NCBI GenBank assembly: GCA_021795235.1
Contig: JAJYPP010000001.1
Span: 1-64,000 of the forward strand
Direction: 5' to 3'
Length of the DNA stretch: 64,000 bases
From: a bacterium
GTDB taxonomy: Bacteria > Chloroflexota > Dormibacteria > Aeolococcales > Bog-877
Shown: in pieces, positions 48,904 to 58,235 of the stretch
Layout of the letters: each line of letters opens with the position of its first letter
Position numbering within the stretch: position 1 is the stretch's first letter
Program-made: the position numbers and the translations under genes
The notes under the pieces: generated by a model
Told to the model about the DNA's origin: nothing
Database searches by the model: none
The model's input: only the letters and a program-made list of their open reading frames with translations

Positions 48904-49154
48904 CCTGGAGCACGTTGAATCGGTCCTCTGGTGCTGCCCGCAGGAGTGGCTCGGCGATCTGCGTAGCTGCGCCCGATTTGCGACTAGCTCGCCTCACCAG
49001 TGCTCGACACTGGCGGCGTGGTCCGGCGTCGACAGGAAAAACGGACCCGGCCCAATACACGCGTGACTCGCCGTGAGAAGGGGCCGGGGAGTGGTGAGAG
49101 GCCATTGGCGACGGGGATGGCGATGAACTCTCGCTCTCTACCGAGTGGCAGGCT

Positions 49155-49358
49155 TCAGCGTCCTTGGCGACCGGTCTGCCACGAGGCCCAGAACTCGTCG
49201 CGAGATACGCCGAGATCGTGGAGAAGCCTGACCAGGGCCTGTGGCCAGAAGGCGTGCCCCGGGTGACAGTGGGCCCGGCTCAGTTGGCCATCGCGATTGA
49301 GCACCTGAAGTTGCGGCGATCCGTCACCGCGAAGATCGGTCCCGAAGTATCGGAGCAC
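49155..49358 (-). pseudogene. Possible HicA-like toxin remnant
   Basis: HPGHAFWPQALVRLLHDLGVSRDEFWASW resembles HicA C-terminus; lacks GSHHxF motif. Confidence 0.25.
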
Positions 49359-49408
49359 ATTGACCAGCTAGCGGTACCTGAGTCCCGGGAGTGACGCGGA
49401 CCGCGGGG

Positions 49409-49621
49409 TCAGGGCGTAACCAGTTCGAACTGTCGGGAGGCGTCACTTCGCAGCTCGTCCTGCGCCTCCGGATAGGCTTGGACGAGATCAGGAAGATTCG
49501 CGAGCGCCTCTTCTCGAGTCGTCCCTTGGGCGACAGCGCGCACTTCGGCCGCGTGGGCCACCCATCCGCGCCCCGGCGATTCGATCAGGGTGAAGGCGAT
49601 GGTCACGGGCTCTCTGGGCAT
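49409..49621 (-). CDS. HicB-like antitoxin, copy 2
   Basis: VTIAFTLIESPGRGWVAHAAEVRAVAQGTTREEALANLPDLVQAYPEAQDELRSDASRQFELVTP. Confidence 0.65.
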   Translation of the reverse strand: MPREPVTIAFTLIESPGRGWVAHAAEVRAVAQGTTREEALANLPDLVQAYPEAQDELRSDASRQFELVTP

Positions 49622-49848
49622 AGTGAGTCCTCCTTTGGCAGGGCCGCTACGGTCCACAACGCAGTCTACCCATCCACGACGGCACCCTGGAGCCATCAAA
49701 GAGGGCGGACGCCCAACGCCTCGAGGGAGTGGCTGCATCCGGTCAGACTCGGCGGGTGTGCAACTTTGACGTTGGGTCCCTCGGGGCGCCTGGCGTGTCG
49801 CCGCAACCTCCGGCGCTGCGGCTACCCGACTACCAGGGAGGCCGACGG

Positions 49849-50079
49849 TCAAGCGGGAGTTCTGATCTCAATCTGGGTGACGAGAGGATGGCTCACTGGT
49901 TCTGGCACTGGGGTGCCGTCCGCGAAGTAGAGTTCGAGAGCCTCCTTGAGGTTGGCCAGCGCCTCCTCCACAGTTGGCCCCTGAGAAGTCACCTCGACTT
50001 GGAGGCAATGCGCTACGTACCACGTGCCTTCGCGAGTGATGATGGCCGTCAGCGTCCGGGACACGGTCGGGGTTGCCAC
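49849..50079 (-). CDS. HicB-like antitoxin
   Basis: LTAIITREGTWYVAHCLQVEVTSQGPTVEEALANLKEALELYFADG. Confidence 0.8.
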   Translation of the reverse strand: MATPTVSRTLTAIITREGTWYVAHCLQVEVTSQGPTVEEALANLKEALELYFADGTPVPEPVSHPLVTQIEIRTPA

Positions 50080-50948
50080 GAGCGCAGGATACCCGATTTG
50101 CCAGCGATGGGTCTGGTGTGTGGGGAGGCGGCCTGCCGGACCACTGACGTCTCTCAGCTGGCTGAGCGTGCCGGCCGGTAACTCGGCCGCCTTGCTCCGG
50201 GAATGGTGAGGGCCACTGGGTGGGCACCGAGCGCTGGCTCCAGGTCTTCCAGTTGATCCAGCGGATGTCCGCGAGTGTTCACAGGCGTCCGTCTTGAGAT
50301 CGAATGAGCCACTCTTTGAGGGTCGATCGTCCGCTTGAGTCCGTCACTGTACGTCTGGGTAGGGGTATCCGCTGGGGTAGTGGCAGACAGCTTGATACTG
50401 GGACGCAGCACTCGGAGTCGCTGACTGCCGGGCTGGATTGGTCCGTGTGGAGCGGCTACCAAGGATGCCGCCGAGGTGCGGGTGTGTCGGCTGTGAACGG
50501 CCGCGGTCACCTCTGGGGCGTGCACGTGGACGTGCGGTGCTCCGCTCTGGGCTCAGATCGCCCACTCAAAGGCTCGAATCCCGCCGCCCAAGCCAGTTGG
50601 TTCGCACTTGGTGGGCAGGGTGACCGCCTCGGCGGTTATTTGACACCTGCGGGCGAGCTGCCATCTCTGGGAGGAGCAGCGACGCATCGATTGCGGGCGA
50701 GCGGCAGAGACGGAGGACCGTTCGGGGCGTGCCAGATTGGCGGAGCCTGGTGGCTGCCCGGCTTCGGCCGTGCCAGTGGTCTCGAGCCCAGCGACTTAGA
50801 CTGCCGCAGATGAGGTTGCAGCGGACGACGAGATCCATCGTGGATATAACCACCGTACACACGTGCGACTACATCTTGTGGTCACGAGGCTTGACACGTA
50901 CACTGGGTGGGGTCCATACTGCCTACTGGCAGGGTAGGCTCGTCCAGT

Positions 50949-51209
50949 ATGGAGGGGCTCGATCTCGCTGACCAACCGTCTGTCTGGGCAGCAGTGAGGA
51001 GGACCACGGTGATGATTTGCACAATCTGCGGAGAATGGGTGGCTCGCGAGATCATCCAGGATGAGGTGGCTAACTACTTCCAGCACCGACTCGTCAGGCA
51101 CCACGTCGGCAACGACTTGGCGGCAGGCATTGGCCACTTGGTTGGCATCGCGAGCGCGGTGTTGGTGATGAGCGCATTCTCAAGCAACTGGGGCAGGGGC
51201 CAGAAGTAG
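50949..51209 (+). CDS. Small hypothetical protein (CxxC and hydrophobic C-terminal segment)
   Basis: ATG at 50949 preceded by TTGACA-18-CATACT; MICTICGEWVAREIIQDEV. Confidence 0.4.
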   Translation: MEGLDLADQPSVWAAVRRTTVMICTICGEWVAREIIQDEVANYFQHRLVRHHVGNDLAAGIGHLVGIASAVLVMSAFSSNWGRGQK

Positions 51210-51325
51210 CCGGGATCCCTGGCGGACGTCAAGACTGCTGCTTGAGATAACGGTCGGACTAGCCTCGGCCCGTTGCTGACTGCCAACGACCCGTGCCAGG
51301 ATCAGGGGTTCCTTAGGGGAGTGCC

Positions 51326-52069
51326 GTGTCAAGACTCCGTTTAGAGGGAGTGGTTGCCTGTACCCGCCGGATGGAGGCATACGGAGGCGTGAGGATCTCC
51401 GAAACAGCCATACGGTCTCTGACGGATGCTCTAAAGACGGGGAGCGTGCCCTTCGGTCTTCACCACGACCCCCGTCATCGTCTAAACGCTGGCGTCGTTG
51501 ATGCATTCACTCGACACAGCGAGGACGGAGAGCTGCAGGCCGTCGTGGTCTTAGAGGTCGACGAATCTGAGTGGGCCGAGAATGGTGGCGGTAATGCAAC
51601 AGGCCTGTCCGTCAGCACGCGGCGGCTTCTCTTCGGGGAGCGCAAGGCGACACCGACCGTCACGATAGCGGCCGACGCTCAATGGTTCTCAGACCAGCAA
51701 ATCGAGGCCGCTTTTCGTGACCTCTCGACCGCTCTAGGAGCCGCTCACGGTTGCCGTCTCTACCAGTTTGCTCTTGAGCCTCCGGCAGTGGTCGCATTGG
51801 TGGTGACGCTTCAACAGATGTGTACCGTGCCTGCTACTCTCTTGTCCAGCTACATCTATGACGGCCTCAAGCACTTCGTCGCCCGGGAACCATCAATATT
51901 CAATGTGACAGTAACTTACGAGCAGACTGGGAAGACCACGGATGTCTACCTTGAGACGGCGTCAGACGAGGTGCTCAAGCACGCGATCAGCATTCTTGCC
52001 AGAGTATTCGACCATGGTGGGGAGTATGACTACTCTACCGACGCCGAGGACTGGATGCCCCGCAACTGA
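51326..52069 (+). CDS. Hypothetical protein (247 aa)
   Basis: Long ORF with non-biased composition; no family recognised. Confidence 0.6.
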   Translation: MSRLRLEGVVACTRRMEAYGGVRISETAIRSLTDALKTGSVPFGLHHDPRHRLNAGVVDAFTRHSEDGELQAVVVLEVDESEWAENGGGNATGLSVSTRRLLFGERKATPTVTIAADAQWFSDQQIEAAFRDLSTALGAAHGCRLYQFALEPPAVVALVVTLQQMCTVPATLLSSYIYDGLKHFVAREPSIFNVTVTYEQTGKTTDVYLETASDEVLKHAISILARVFDHGGEYDYSTDAEDWMPRN

Positions 52070-52503
52070 CTCAACCATAGCGAGATCGAGGCACGCACGC
52101 ACTCCGGCAAGCTCAGTCCGAGCCGACTTGGCCAACAGCGAAGCCGTTCATCGCTGATCGTCTGGAGGAGCTACGCATTGGCCTCTGTGCGTGCTGGGTG
52201 CGAGGTGAGGACTCGAACTCCGAGACACGATTTCAGACGTCCTCATCCGGCGGCAGAGTTGCTGCACCCAGTTTTGGGCTAAGGAGGGTGGCCATGATCT
52301 CGGCGGAGCGCGCCGATGGCACACGGAGCTTGCATGGTCCGCCGTACACCGATGCTCGGCTCCTAGCGCTCCGCCCCAGCTGTGCGAACTCGCGCGGCGG
52401 GCTTCCCGCCGTCGCCACCAGACCGGAGGTCTGGCGCGCATACTTCGCGGGTCAGATCGGCAGTATGAATGTCGAAGGCTCCTCGTCCTTCCTCCCCAGC
52501 GCT

Positions 52504-54258
52504 TCACGCGCTGGGTGGCAATTGAAAATGGCGTCGCATCTGAGCGATGCCTCTCCTTGGGTCCGGGAACCCGTGCGCCAATGCGATGTACTCAATGCCT
52601 TCCACGACGAGCTGGGAGGCTTGGCGCTCGCTCATGGGCTCGGCTACGTCGGCCGCATAGCCGGCCTGCACCATGGGTGGCACGGGCAGCCTACCGAGGG
52701 CGCTCAAGTCAACGCGGTCGCGAAGGTCGTTAGGGCGCGAGTTGCTCCTACCGTCCGTCTGTGGTGCCGCCAGGTGGAACTCGACTAGGGTGAGTCCCGC
52801 TCCCGCAGGCATGATGTCGGCGACGGCCGTGGGCATGGTGGAAGAAGTCAGCACCAACAGTTGGGTTAAGAGCTCGGCTAGAAATTCCAGCGGCAGGGGC
52901 ACGGTGAGGGAGATGCCCACGTCGAGCTGGAACGTCACCATGTCCCCAACGATCGTGTGCGGCATCTCCACCGTAGCCAAGGCCGAGACACCGGTGGTGG
53001 CGTCGCCGCCCAGCCGATACCTGGCTTGGCCCAGATTGTTGGCAGCGCCTGGTGCAAGAATCCATGACGTGCCAGTCCCCTGTCCCCTGTGGGTGACGAA
53101 CGGTTCTAGTGCGGCGATCGTGCTGGTTGCTGGCGCGGCCGACAGACCGAGCACCAGTCTCTCTCGTTGTTCGGGCCGAATGAAGTCACACTCATCTAGG
53201 GAGGCTGGCGCGTAGGCCGCGGCGGCACGGACATACAGGAGGGGCTGGGCAGTCCAGCCAGGCGGCGGCGAGGACAGGTCTTGTGTGAAGCGGTGGTACC
53301 TGAGCACGGATCGACCGCGTCTGCGTGCACTCATTCGGTCGAGCCGAAGCAGCCGCTCGTGGAGATCTGGGAAGAACTCCTCTGCGCCCCCGATCTCTAT
53401 GCGAGCGGCCCTCCGGTGGTCAACTACGCGCCGAGCCGCTTCGCCGAGTTCGCCATTGTAGACGCACCAATACATCGGATAGCGACGGGATCGGGCCCGC
53501 AGCAGAGCGCTGACAAGGGCCCTATCGTACTCAGCGGACCATCCGAGGACCACGAGCCCGAATTCGTCGAAGACCTGACCGAGCAACCGGTTTAGGACCG
53601 GCGGATAGGTGCCCAGTTCCTCTGGAGTGTTCCGAAGAGGTGAACTAGCGTAATCACCGTGAAGCTTTACCAGGGTCACGCCGGCCTGTGTAAGGGGAGT
53701 CATGCCCTTGATCGCGGCTGCGTCAGAAAGGACTTGTGCGGCAACCCCGGCCTGTTCAAGGGCGCGTTCGATGAGCCGATCGAAGTTCGTCGTCAGGATG
53801 AGTCGTACTCGACCGTTAGCGCACAGCCGAGCCAGTGCTTCGTGAGCGGCGCCCAATGGGGACCCGCCCGATGCCATCGAGGGCTCGAAGTAACCGCGAA
53901 GAACAGCGCGCCTGAGTTCCTCCGTCGGAGCAAGAGCCGACAGGAGCGTGTCGTACTTTGGGTCGGCTTGCCTGACCGCTCTCCACCAATCCTCGGGCTT
54001 CCCGCCCAGGCCGTCCGGGTCTACGCCGTCAGCTGCGGCCACCCTCCTGATCAGATCTCGCAGCACCTCCCACGATGTTGGGACGCCGGCAGCCTTGGAC
54101 ATTCCGCTTCCCAGGAGTACTGCATATACGTTCGGCGCGGCGTGCATGGAGGTTGCAAGCGCCGATCGAGGGTCAACCCCACCAGTCGGGGTTAGCACTG
54201 AGCTCACGGTCAGCGCACCGGCGCAGTCGGGAGGTGCCTCATTTCCATATCGGGCCAA
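52504..54258 (-). CDS. SIR2-like domain protein (584 aa), candidate NAD-dependent defence effector
   Basis: VLLGSGMSKAAGVPTSW; LILTTNFDRLIERAL; LVKLHGDYAS; GLVVLGWSAEYDRALVSAL. Confidence 0.85.
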   Translation of the reverse strand: MARYGNEAPPDCAGALTVSSVLTPTGGVDPRSALATSMHAAPNVYAVLLGSGMSKAAGVPTSWEVLRDLIRRVAAADGVDPDGLGGKPEDWWRAVRQADPKYDTLLSALAPTEELRRAVLRGYFEPSMASGGSPLGAAHEALARLCANGRVRLILTTNFDRLIERALEQAGVAAQVLSDAAAIKGMTPLTQAGVTLVKLHGDYASSPLRNTPEELGTYPPVLNRLLGQVFDEFGLVVLGWSAEYDRALVSALLRARSRRYPMYWCVYNGELGEAARRVVDHRRAARIEIGGAEEFFPDLHERLLRLDRMSARRRGRSVLRYHRFTQDLSSPPPGWTAQPLLYVRAAAAYAPASLDECDFIRPEQRERLVLGLSAAPATSTIAALEPFVTHRGQGTGTSWILAPGAANNLGQARYRLGGDATTGVSALATVEMPHTIVGDMVTFQLDVGISLTVPLPLEFLAELLTQLLVLTSSTMPTAVADIMPAGAGLTLVEFHLAAPQTDGRSNSRPNDLRDRVDLSALGRLPVPPMVQAGYAADVAEPMSERQASQLVVEGIEYIALAHGFPDPRRGIAQMRRHFQLPPSA

Positions 54259-54801
54259 GTGTAGGTCGCCGGCAAGGGCAGCCCGTTAAGTGGCGCCGAT
54301 CGCGTCTAGCAGTACGGAGAGGCCAGGTGGGTCGGCCACGACTCGAATGGGGGCTTGAGTCTGGTCTGCCAGCTGGCCGCACCCGCCGGCGAGGAGACAT
54401 GCTCTGAGTTACACCAGCGGGGATTACTCACGGCTGGCCTTGGGACACCTTCGGGATTGCCATGAGATCTGGGGGGCCGATCTGTGACTAGGAGATCTGA
54501 CGGCGAGTCTAGCAGTCCTGGCAGGTTGTGTCCATCACCGTCCCCCTGCGTCCGTTTTGATCTCACGAGAGCCGCTGACCGAGGCCGATTTGTCCGGGTG
54601 CGTTCGCCTCCGTTCGGCCCGCTTGTTGTCAGCCAGCACGTCCAGCGGCGTCTTCCTGAACGGCCCAGCGGCTCACTGGCTGGTTGGGTAGTTGCCGTCT
54701 TGTGGGAGTGGCGAGGAGCAGCCTGAAGGCCCACGTCGGCTCGAAGGCGTGGTCTCTATCGAGACTCGTGGTCACCTTTGGGTCGGCGAGCCTCTACGTA
54801 A

Positions 54802-55581
54802 TCAGGCGAGGTACGGGCAGCTGAGGCGGAGGACGTCAGCCAGAGCCGTACGCAGGTCGATGCCATTGCGGATGGCGACGACCCGTCCGTCTGCCTTCAT
54901 GTCCGGCAAACGCACGCCCCGGTCAGCCATGACGTAGAGCATGCGTAGGGTGCGCATTGTGTTGGAGGCCCATGCCGGGACTGGCCCTCCCTCGCTGGCG
55001 GCAAATCGCTGGCTGATACCGTCCAGCCACCCGGTGGTCTGATGAGCCTCGAGCTCCTGTCGGGTCAGCACCAAGGCGATGGCGTAGGCCAGCCTGTCGT
55101 CCTCCCGGTGGGCGAACACCACGTCCGTGCCCGTGAGCAGCCGGTCTCGGCCCAGGGCGAGCAGACCGGTCAAGTCGGCGGGGCCGAGGCGGGGAGAGCG
55201 CCCGAAAGCCCCGAGGGCGTCCGCTCCATGGGCGATGGCGTGGAGCCATCCGAGTCGGTGGTCCCAGCCTCGCAAGTCCTCCTCAGATCCGTACCAGGCA
55301 GCGAAAGCGTCTCGCCACCTCATCACGGAGGATTGGCTGGCCAGGCTGGTGACCCGGTCCCGGTCGACCACCTCGGCCAGAATCAGCGCGGCGAAGGTGC
55401 GCACCTGGATCTCGGGGTCGGAGAACCTCGATGCCATCAGATCGCCCAGCCGCACCAGGGCGTGGTCCACGTCCCCGTCCTCGATCCTACGCGCCAGTTC
55501 GGTGTACGCGATTTCGTCTCGTTCGTGGGGATCTGGGGAACTCAGGAGTACGAGAAGGCTTGAGGTGGAGAGATTGCTCAT
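54802..55581 (-). CDS. DUF2785-like protein
   Basis: WRDAFAAWYGSEEDLRGWDHRLGWLHAIAHGADALGAFGRSPRLGPADLTGLLALGRDRLL. Confidence 0.75.
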   Translation of the reverse strand: MSNLSTSSLLVLLSSPDPHERDEIAYTELARRIEDGDVDHALVRLGDLMASRFSDPEIQVRTFAALILAEVVDRDRVTSLASQSSVMRWRDAFAAWYGSEEDLRGWDHRLGWLHAIAHGADALGAFGRSPRLGPADLTGLLALGRDRLLTGTDVVFAHREDDRLAYAIALVLTRQELEAHQTTGWLDGISQRFAASEGGPVPAWASNTMRTLRMLYVMADRGVRLPDMKADGRVVAIRNGIDLRTALADVLRLSCPYLA

Positions 55582-55794
55582 TGGGCGAAGTGTAGGAGGG
55601 ACGCACGGAGCAAGTCCTGCGGGCTACCGCGACCGCTCGACGGAGGCCCCAGGCTGTCGATGTCGCTGGGCTGGGGTTGAGTGGTGCTGGTCATCTGGTT
55701 TCCGGAATCCGGCCAGCTACATCCCGACCATGGCATGCCTCTAGCAGTCACGTCCCGTTCCTGATTGGGGTTGATTGGGATACACTGCACGGCC

Positions 55795-56199
55795 ATGACT
55801 CGCAGGCACGACTCTGTTGACCGTCTTCAGGCTATTGAGGACCAACTCAGGGCACTTCGGAGTGAAGACGACGCCATGGAGCAGAGTCTGAAGGACACCA
55901 GGGAGGCTCGGCGTCGTCTTGCGGGCAAGATCAGGGCCTTGGAGGCCAGTCTCAGTCTCGTCCGTGCCGGAGGCCAGTCCCAGGAGGCCGAGATGCATTC
56001 TGGGACGATCGCAGACGCCATCGCCGCGCTCCTTAATCGAAATGGGGAGATGAGAGCCAGCGAACTGACTGCTGCGTTACAGGAGGCCGGCAAGTTGCTG
56101 CGGACCGACTCCGCCTACGCCACCCTGTTCAAGACGTTGGCCCGCGACCGCAGGTTCGCCAAGGTGGAGGGCCGACGCGGCTACTGGAGGTTGGCATGA
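55795..56199 (+). CDS. HARE-HTH-like protein (coiled coil + winged helix), first gene of type I R-M operon
   Basis: Coiled coil then GTIADAIAALLNRNGEMRASELTAALQEAGKLLRTDSAYATLFKTLARDRRFAKVEGRRGYWRL; overlaps hsdM by 4 nt. Confidence 0.7.
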   Translation: MTRRHDSVDRLQAIEDQLRALRSEDDAMEQSLKDTREARRRLAGKIRALEASLSLVRAGGQSQEAEMHSGTIADAIAALLNRNGEMRASELTAALQEAGKLLRTDSAYATLFKTLARDRRFAKVEGRRGYWRLA

Positions 56200-58235
56200 G
56201 CCTCAGCGGTCAGTCTCGCGCAACGTCCAGCGGTCAGGCGCAGGTGGACAGTCCCATCAAGAATCACGCCGCTTTCATCTGGAGTGTCGCGGACCTTCTC
56301 CGAGGAGACTATAAGCAGTCCGAGTACGGCAAGGTGATCCTCCCCCTGACGGTTCTTCGTCGGCTCGACTGCGTCCTGGAGAAGAGCAAGCCAGAGGTTC
56401 TCAAGAGGTTCGCCGAACTGAAGGAGCGGATCGAGAACGTCGAGCCGGTGCTCGAGAACGTGGCCGGTCAGCGCTTCTACAACACCTCGCCCCTGAACTT
56501 TCGCCGACTTCTCGATGACCCGGCACAGTTGGCTGGCAACCTGCGTGGTTACCTGGCCGCCTTCAGCCCCAGTGCCCGGGTCGTCCTCGAGAAGTTTGAC
56601 TTCGAGGCCCAGATAGTCAGGCTCGCGCGCTCGGACCTGCTCTACATGGTGGTCTCCAAGTTCGCCGAGATCGATCTTCACCCAGAGACGGTCTCAAACC
56701 TCGAGATGGGCTACCTCTACGAGGAGCTCATCCGGCGCTTCTCCGAGCTTTCGAACGAGACGGCTGGAGAGCACTTCACGCCTCGCGAGGTGATCCGCCT
56801 CATGGTCAACATCCTGTTGGCGGAGGACTCGCAGGCACTGACCGAGCCGGGAACGGTGAGGACTCTCTTCGATCCGGCCTGTGGGACCGGTGGGATGCTG
56901 ACGGTGACCGAGAACCGCCTGCGTCAACTCAATCCGAGTGCCCGGCTTGAGGTCTTCGGCGAGGAGCTGAACGACGAGACCTTCGCAATCTGTTGCTCCG
57001 ACATGCTTGTCACCGGGCATGACACTTCTCACATCATCTGTGGCAACTCGTTCACCGAGGACGGGCATCGGGGTCGCACGTTCGACTACCTGCTTGCCAA
57101 CCCCCCGTTCGGAGTGGAGTGGAAGAAGGTGGAAGGAGCTATTCGGCGTGAGCATGACAACCTTGGATACGTCGGCAGGTTCGGTGCCGGCCTTCCTCGG
57201 ATCAACGACGGAAGCTTCCTATTCCTGCAGCACATGATCTCCAAGATGAAGTCACTGGAGGAGGGCGGGAGCCGCCTTGCGATCGTCTTCAATGGCTCAC
57301 CACTTTTCACTGGCGGCGCGGGGTCCGGTGAGTCTGAGATCCGCCGTTGGATCATCGAGAACGATTGGCTCGAGGCTGTGGTTGCGCTTCCCGACCAGCT
57401 CTTCTACAACACTGGCATCTCGACATACTTCTGGATCGTTACCAACCGCAAATCTGCGGAGCGACGAGGCAAGGTCCAGCTGGTCGATGCCCGGGAATAT
57501 TGGGTCAAGATGCGCAAGTCCCTTGGCGACAAGCGCAAGGAGATCAGTGAGGCGCAGATCGCCGAGGTCACCCGTCTGTATGCCGACTTCGCCGAAGGGG
57601 AGAAGGTGAAGATCTTCCCCAACGAGGCGTTTGGGTTCCAGAGGATCACCGTCGAACGGCCGTTGAGACTCCGCTGGGAAGTCACTGCTGAAACCCTGAA
57701 AGCCCTTGCGGAAACCAAGCAGTGGGTCAAGGTCCCTGCCCAGGAACGTGAAGCTGTCTCCCAGATCATCGGCAGGCTGATTGGGACCAACACCACCGAC
57801 CGTCGGCAGATGGCGGGTATGGTGGGCCCATTGCCCAAAGCGATCGAGAAGCAGGTGTGGGATGCCTTGGCGGTCAGCGACCCGGAGGCGCCGATAGTGA
57901 CCGACCGCAAGGGCCGGCCCGAGCCAGACCCGGACTTGCGCGACTACGAAAATGTCCCCCTGCCCCAAGTTCCGGTGTCCTGGGAGCCGGACCCGGCGGC
58001 ACGACTCGCCAGTCCCGAATACCGGGCGGCGGTGGACGAGTACATGGCGGCGGAGGTGCTGCCTTACGTGCCGGATGCCTGGGTCGATCACAGCAAGACC
58101 AAGATCGGGTACGAGATCCCGTTGACCAGGCACTTCTACAAGTACGTGCCGCCAAGACCGTTGGCCGAGATCGATGCGGAGATCAAGGCGCTGGAGGGCG
58201 AGATCCAAGAGCTACTGAGTCAGGTGACCAAGTGA
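56196..58235 (+). CDS. hsdM: Type I R-M DNA methyltransferase subunit
   Basis: FIWSVADLLRGDYKQSEYGKVILPLTVLRRLD; FDPACGTGGML; LANPPFGVEW. Confidence 0.97.
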   Translation: MSLSGQSRATSSGQAQVDSPIKNHAAFIWSVADLLRGDYKQSEYGKVILPLTVLRRLDCVLEKSKPEVLKRFAELKERIENVEPVLENVAGQRFYNTSPLNFRRLLDDPAQLAGNLRGYLAAFSPSARVVLEKFDFEAQIVRLARSDLLYMVVSKFAEIDLHPETVSNLEMGYLYEELIRRFSELSNETAGEHFTPREVIRLMVNILLAEDSQALTEPGTVRTLFDPACGTGGMLTVTENRLRQLNPSARLEVFGEELNDETFAICCSDMLVTGHDTSHIICGNSFTEDGHRGRTFDYLLANPPFGVEWKKVEGAIRREHDNLGYVGRFGAGLPRINDGSFLFLQHMISKMKSLEEGGSRLAIVFNGSPLFTGGAGSGESEIRRWIIENDWLEAVVALPDQLFYNTGISTYFWIVTNRKSAERRGKVQLVDAREYWVKMRKSLGDKRKEISEAQIAEVTRLYADFAEGEKVKIFPNEAFGFQRITVERPLRLRWEVTAETLKALAETKQWVKVPAQEREAVSQIIGRLIGTNTTDRRQMAGMVGPLPKAIEKQVWDALAVSDPEAPIVTDRKGRPEPDPDLRDYENVPLPQVPVSWEPDPAARLASPEYRAAVDEYMAAEVLPYVPDAWVDHSKTKIGYEIPLTRHFYKYVPPRPLAEIDAEIKALEGEIQELLSQVTK

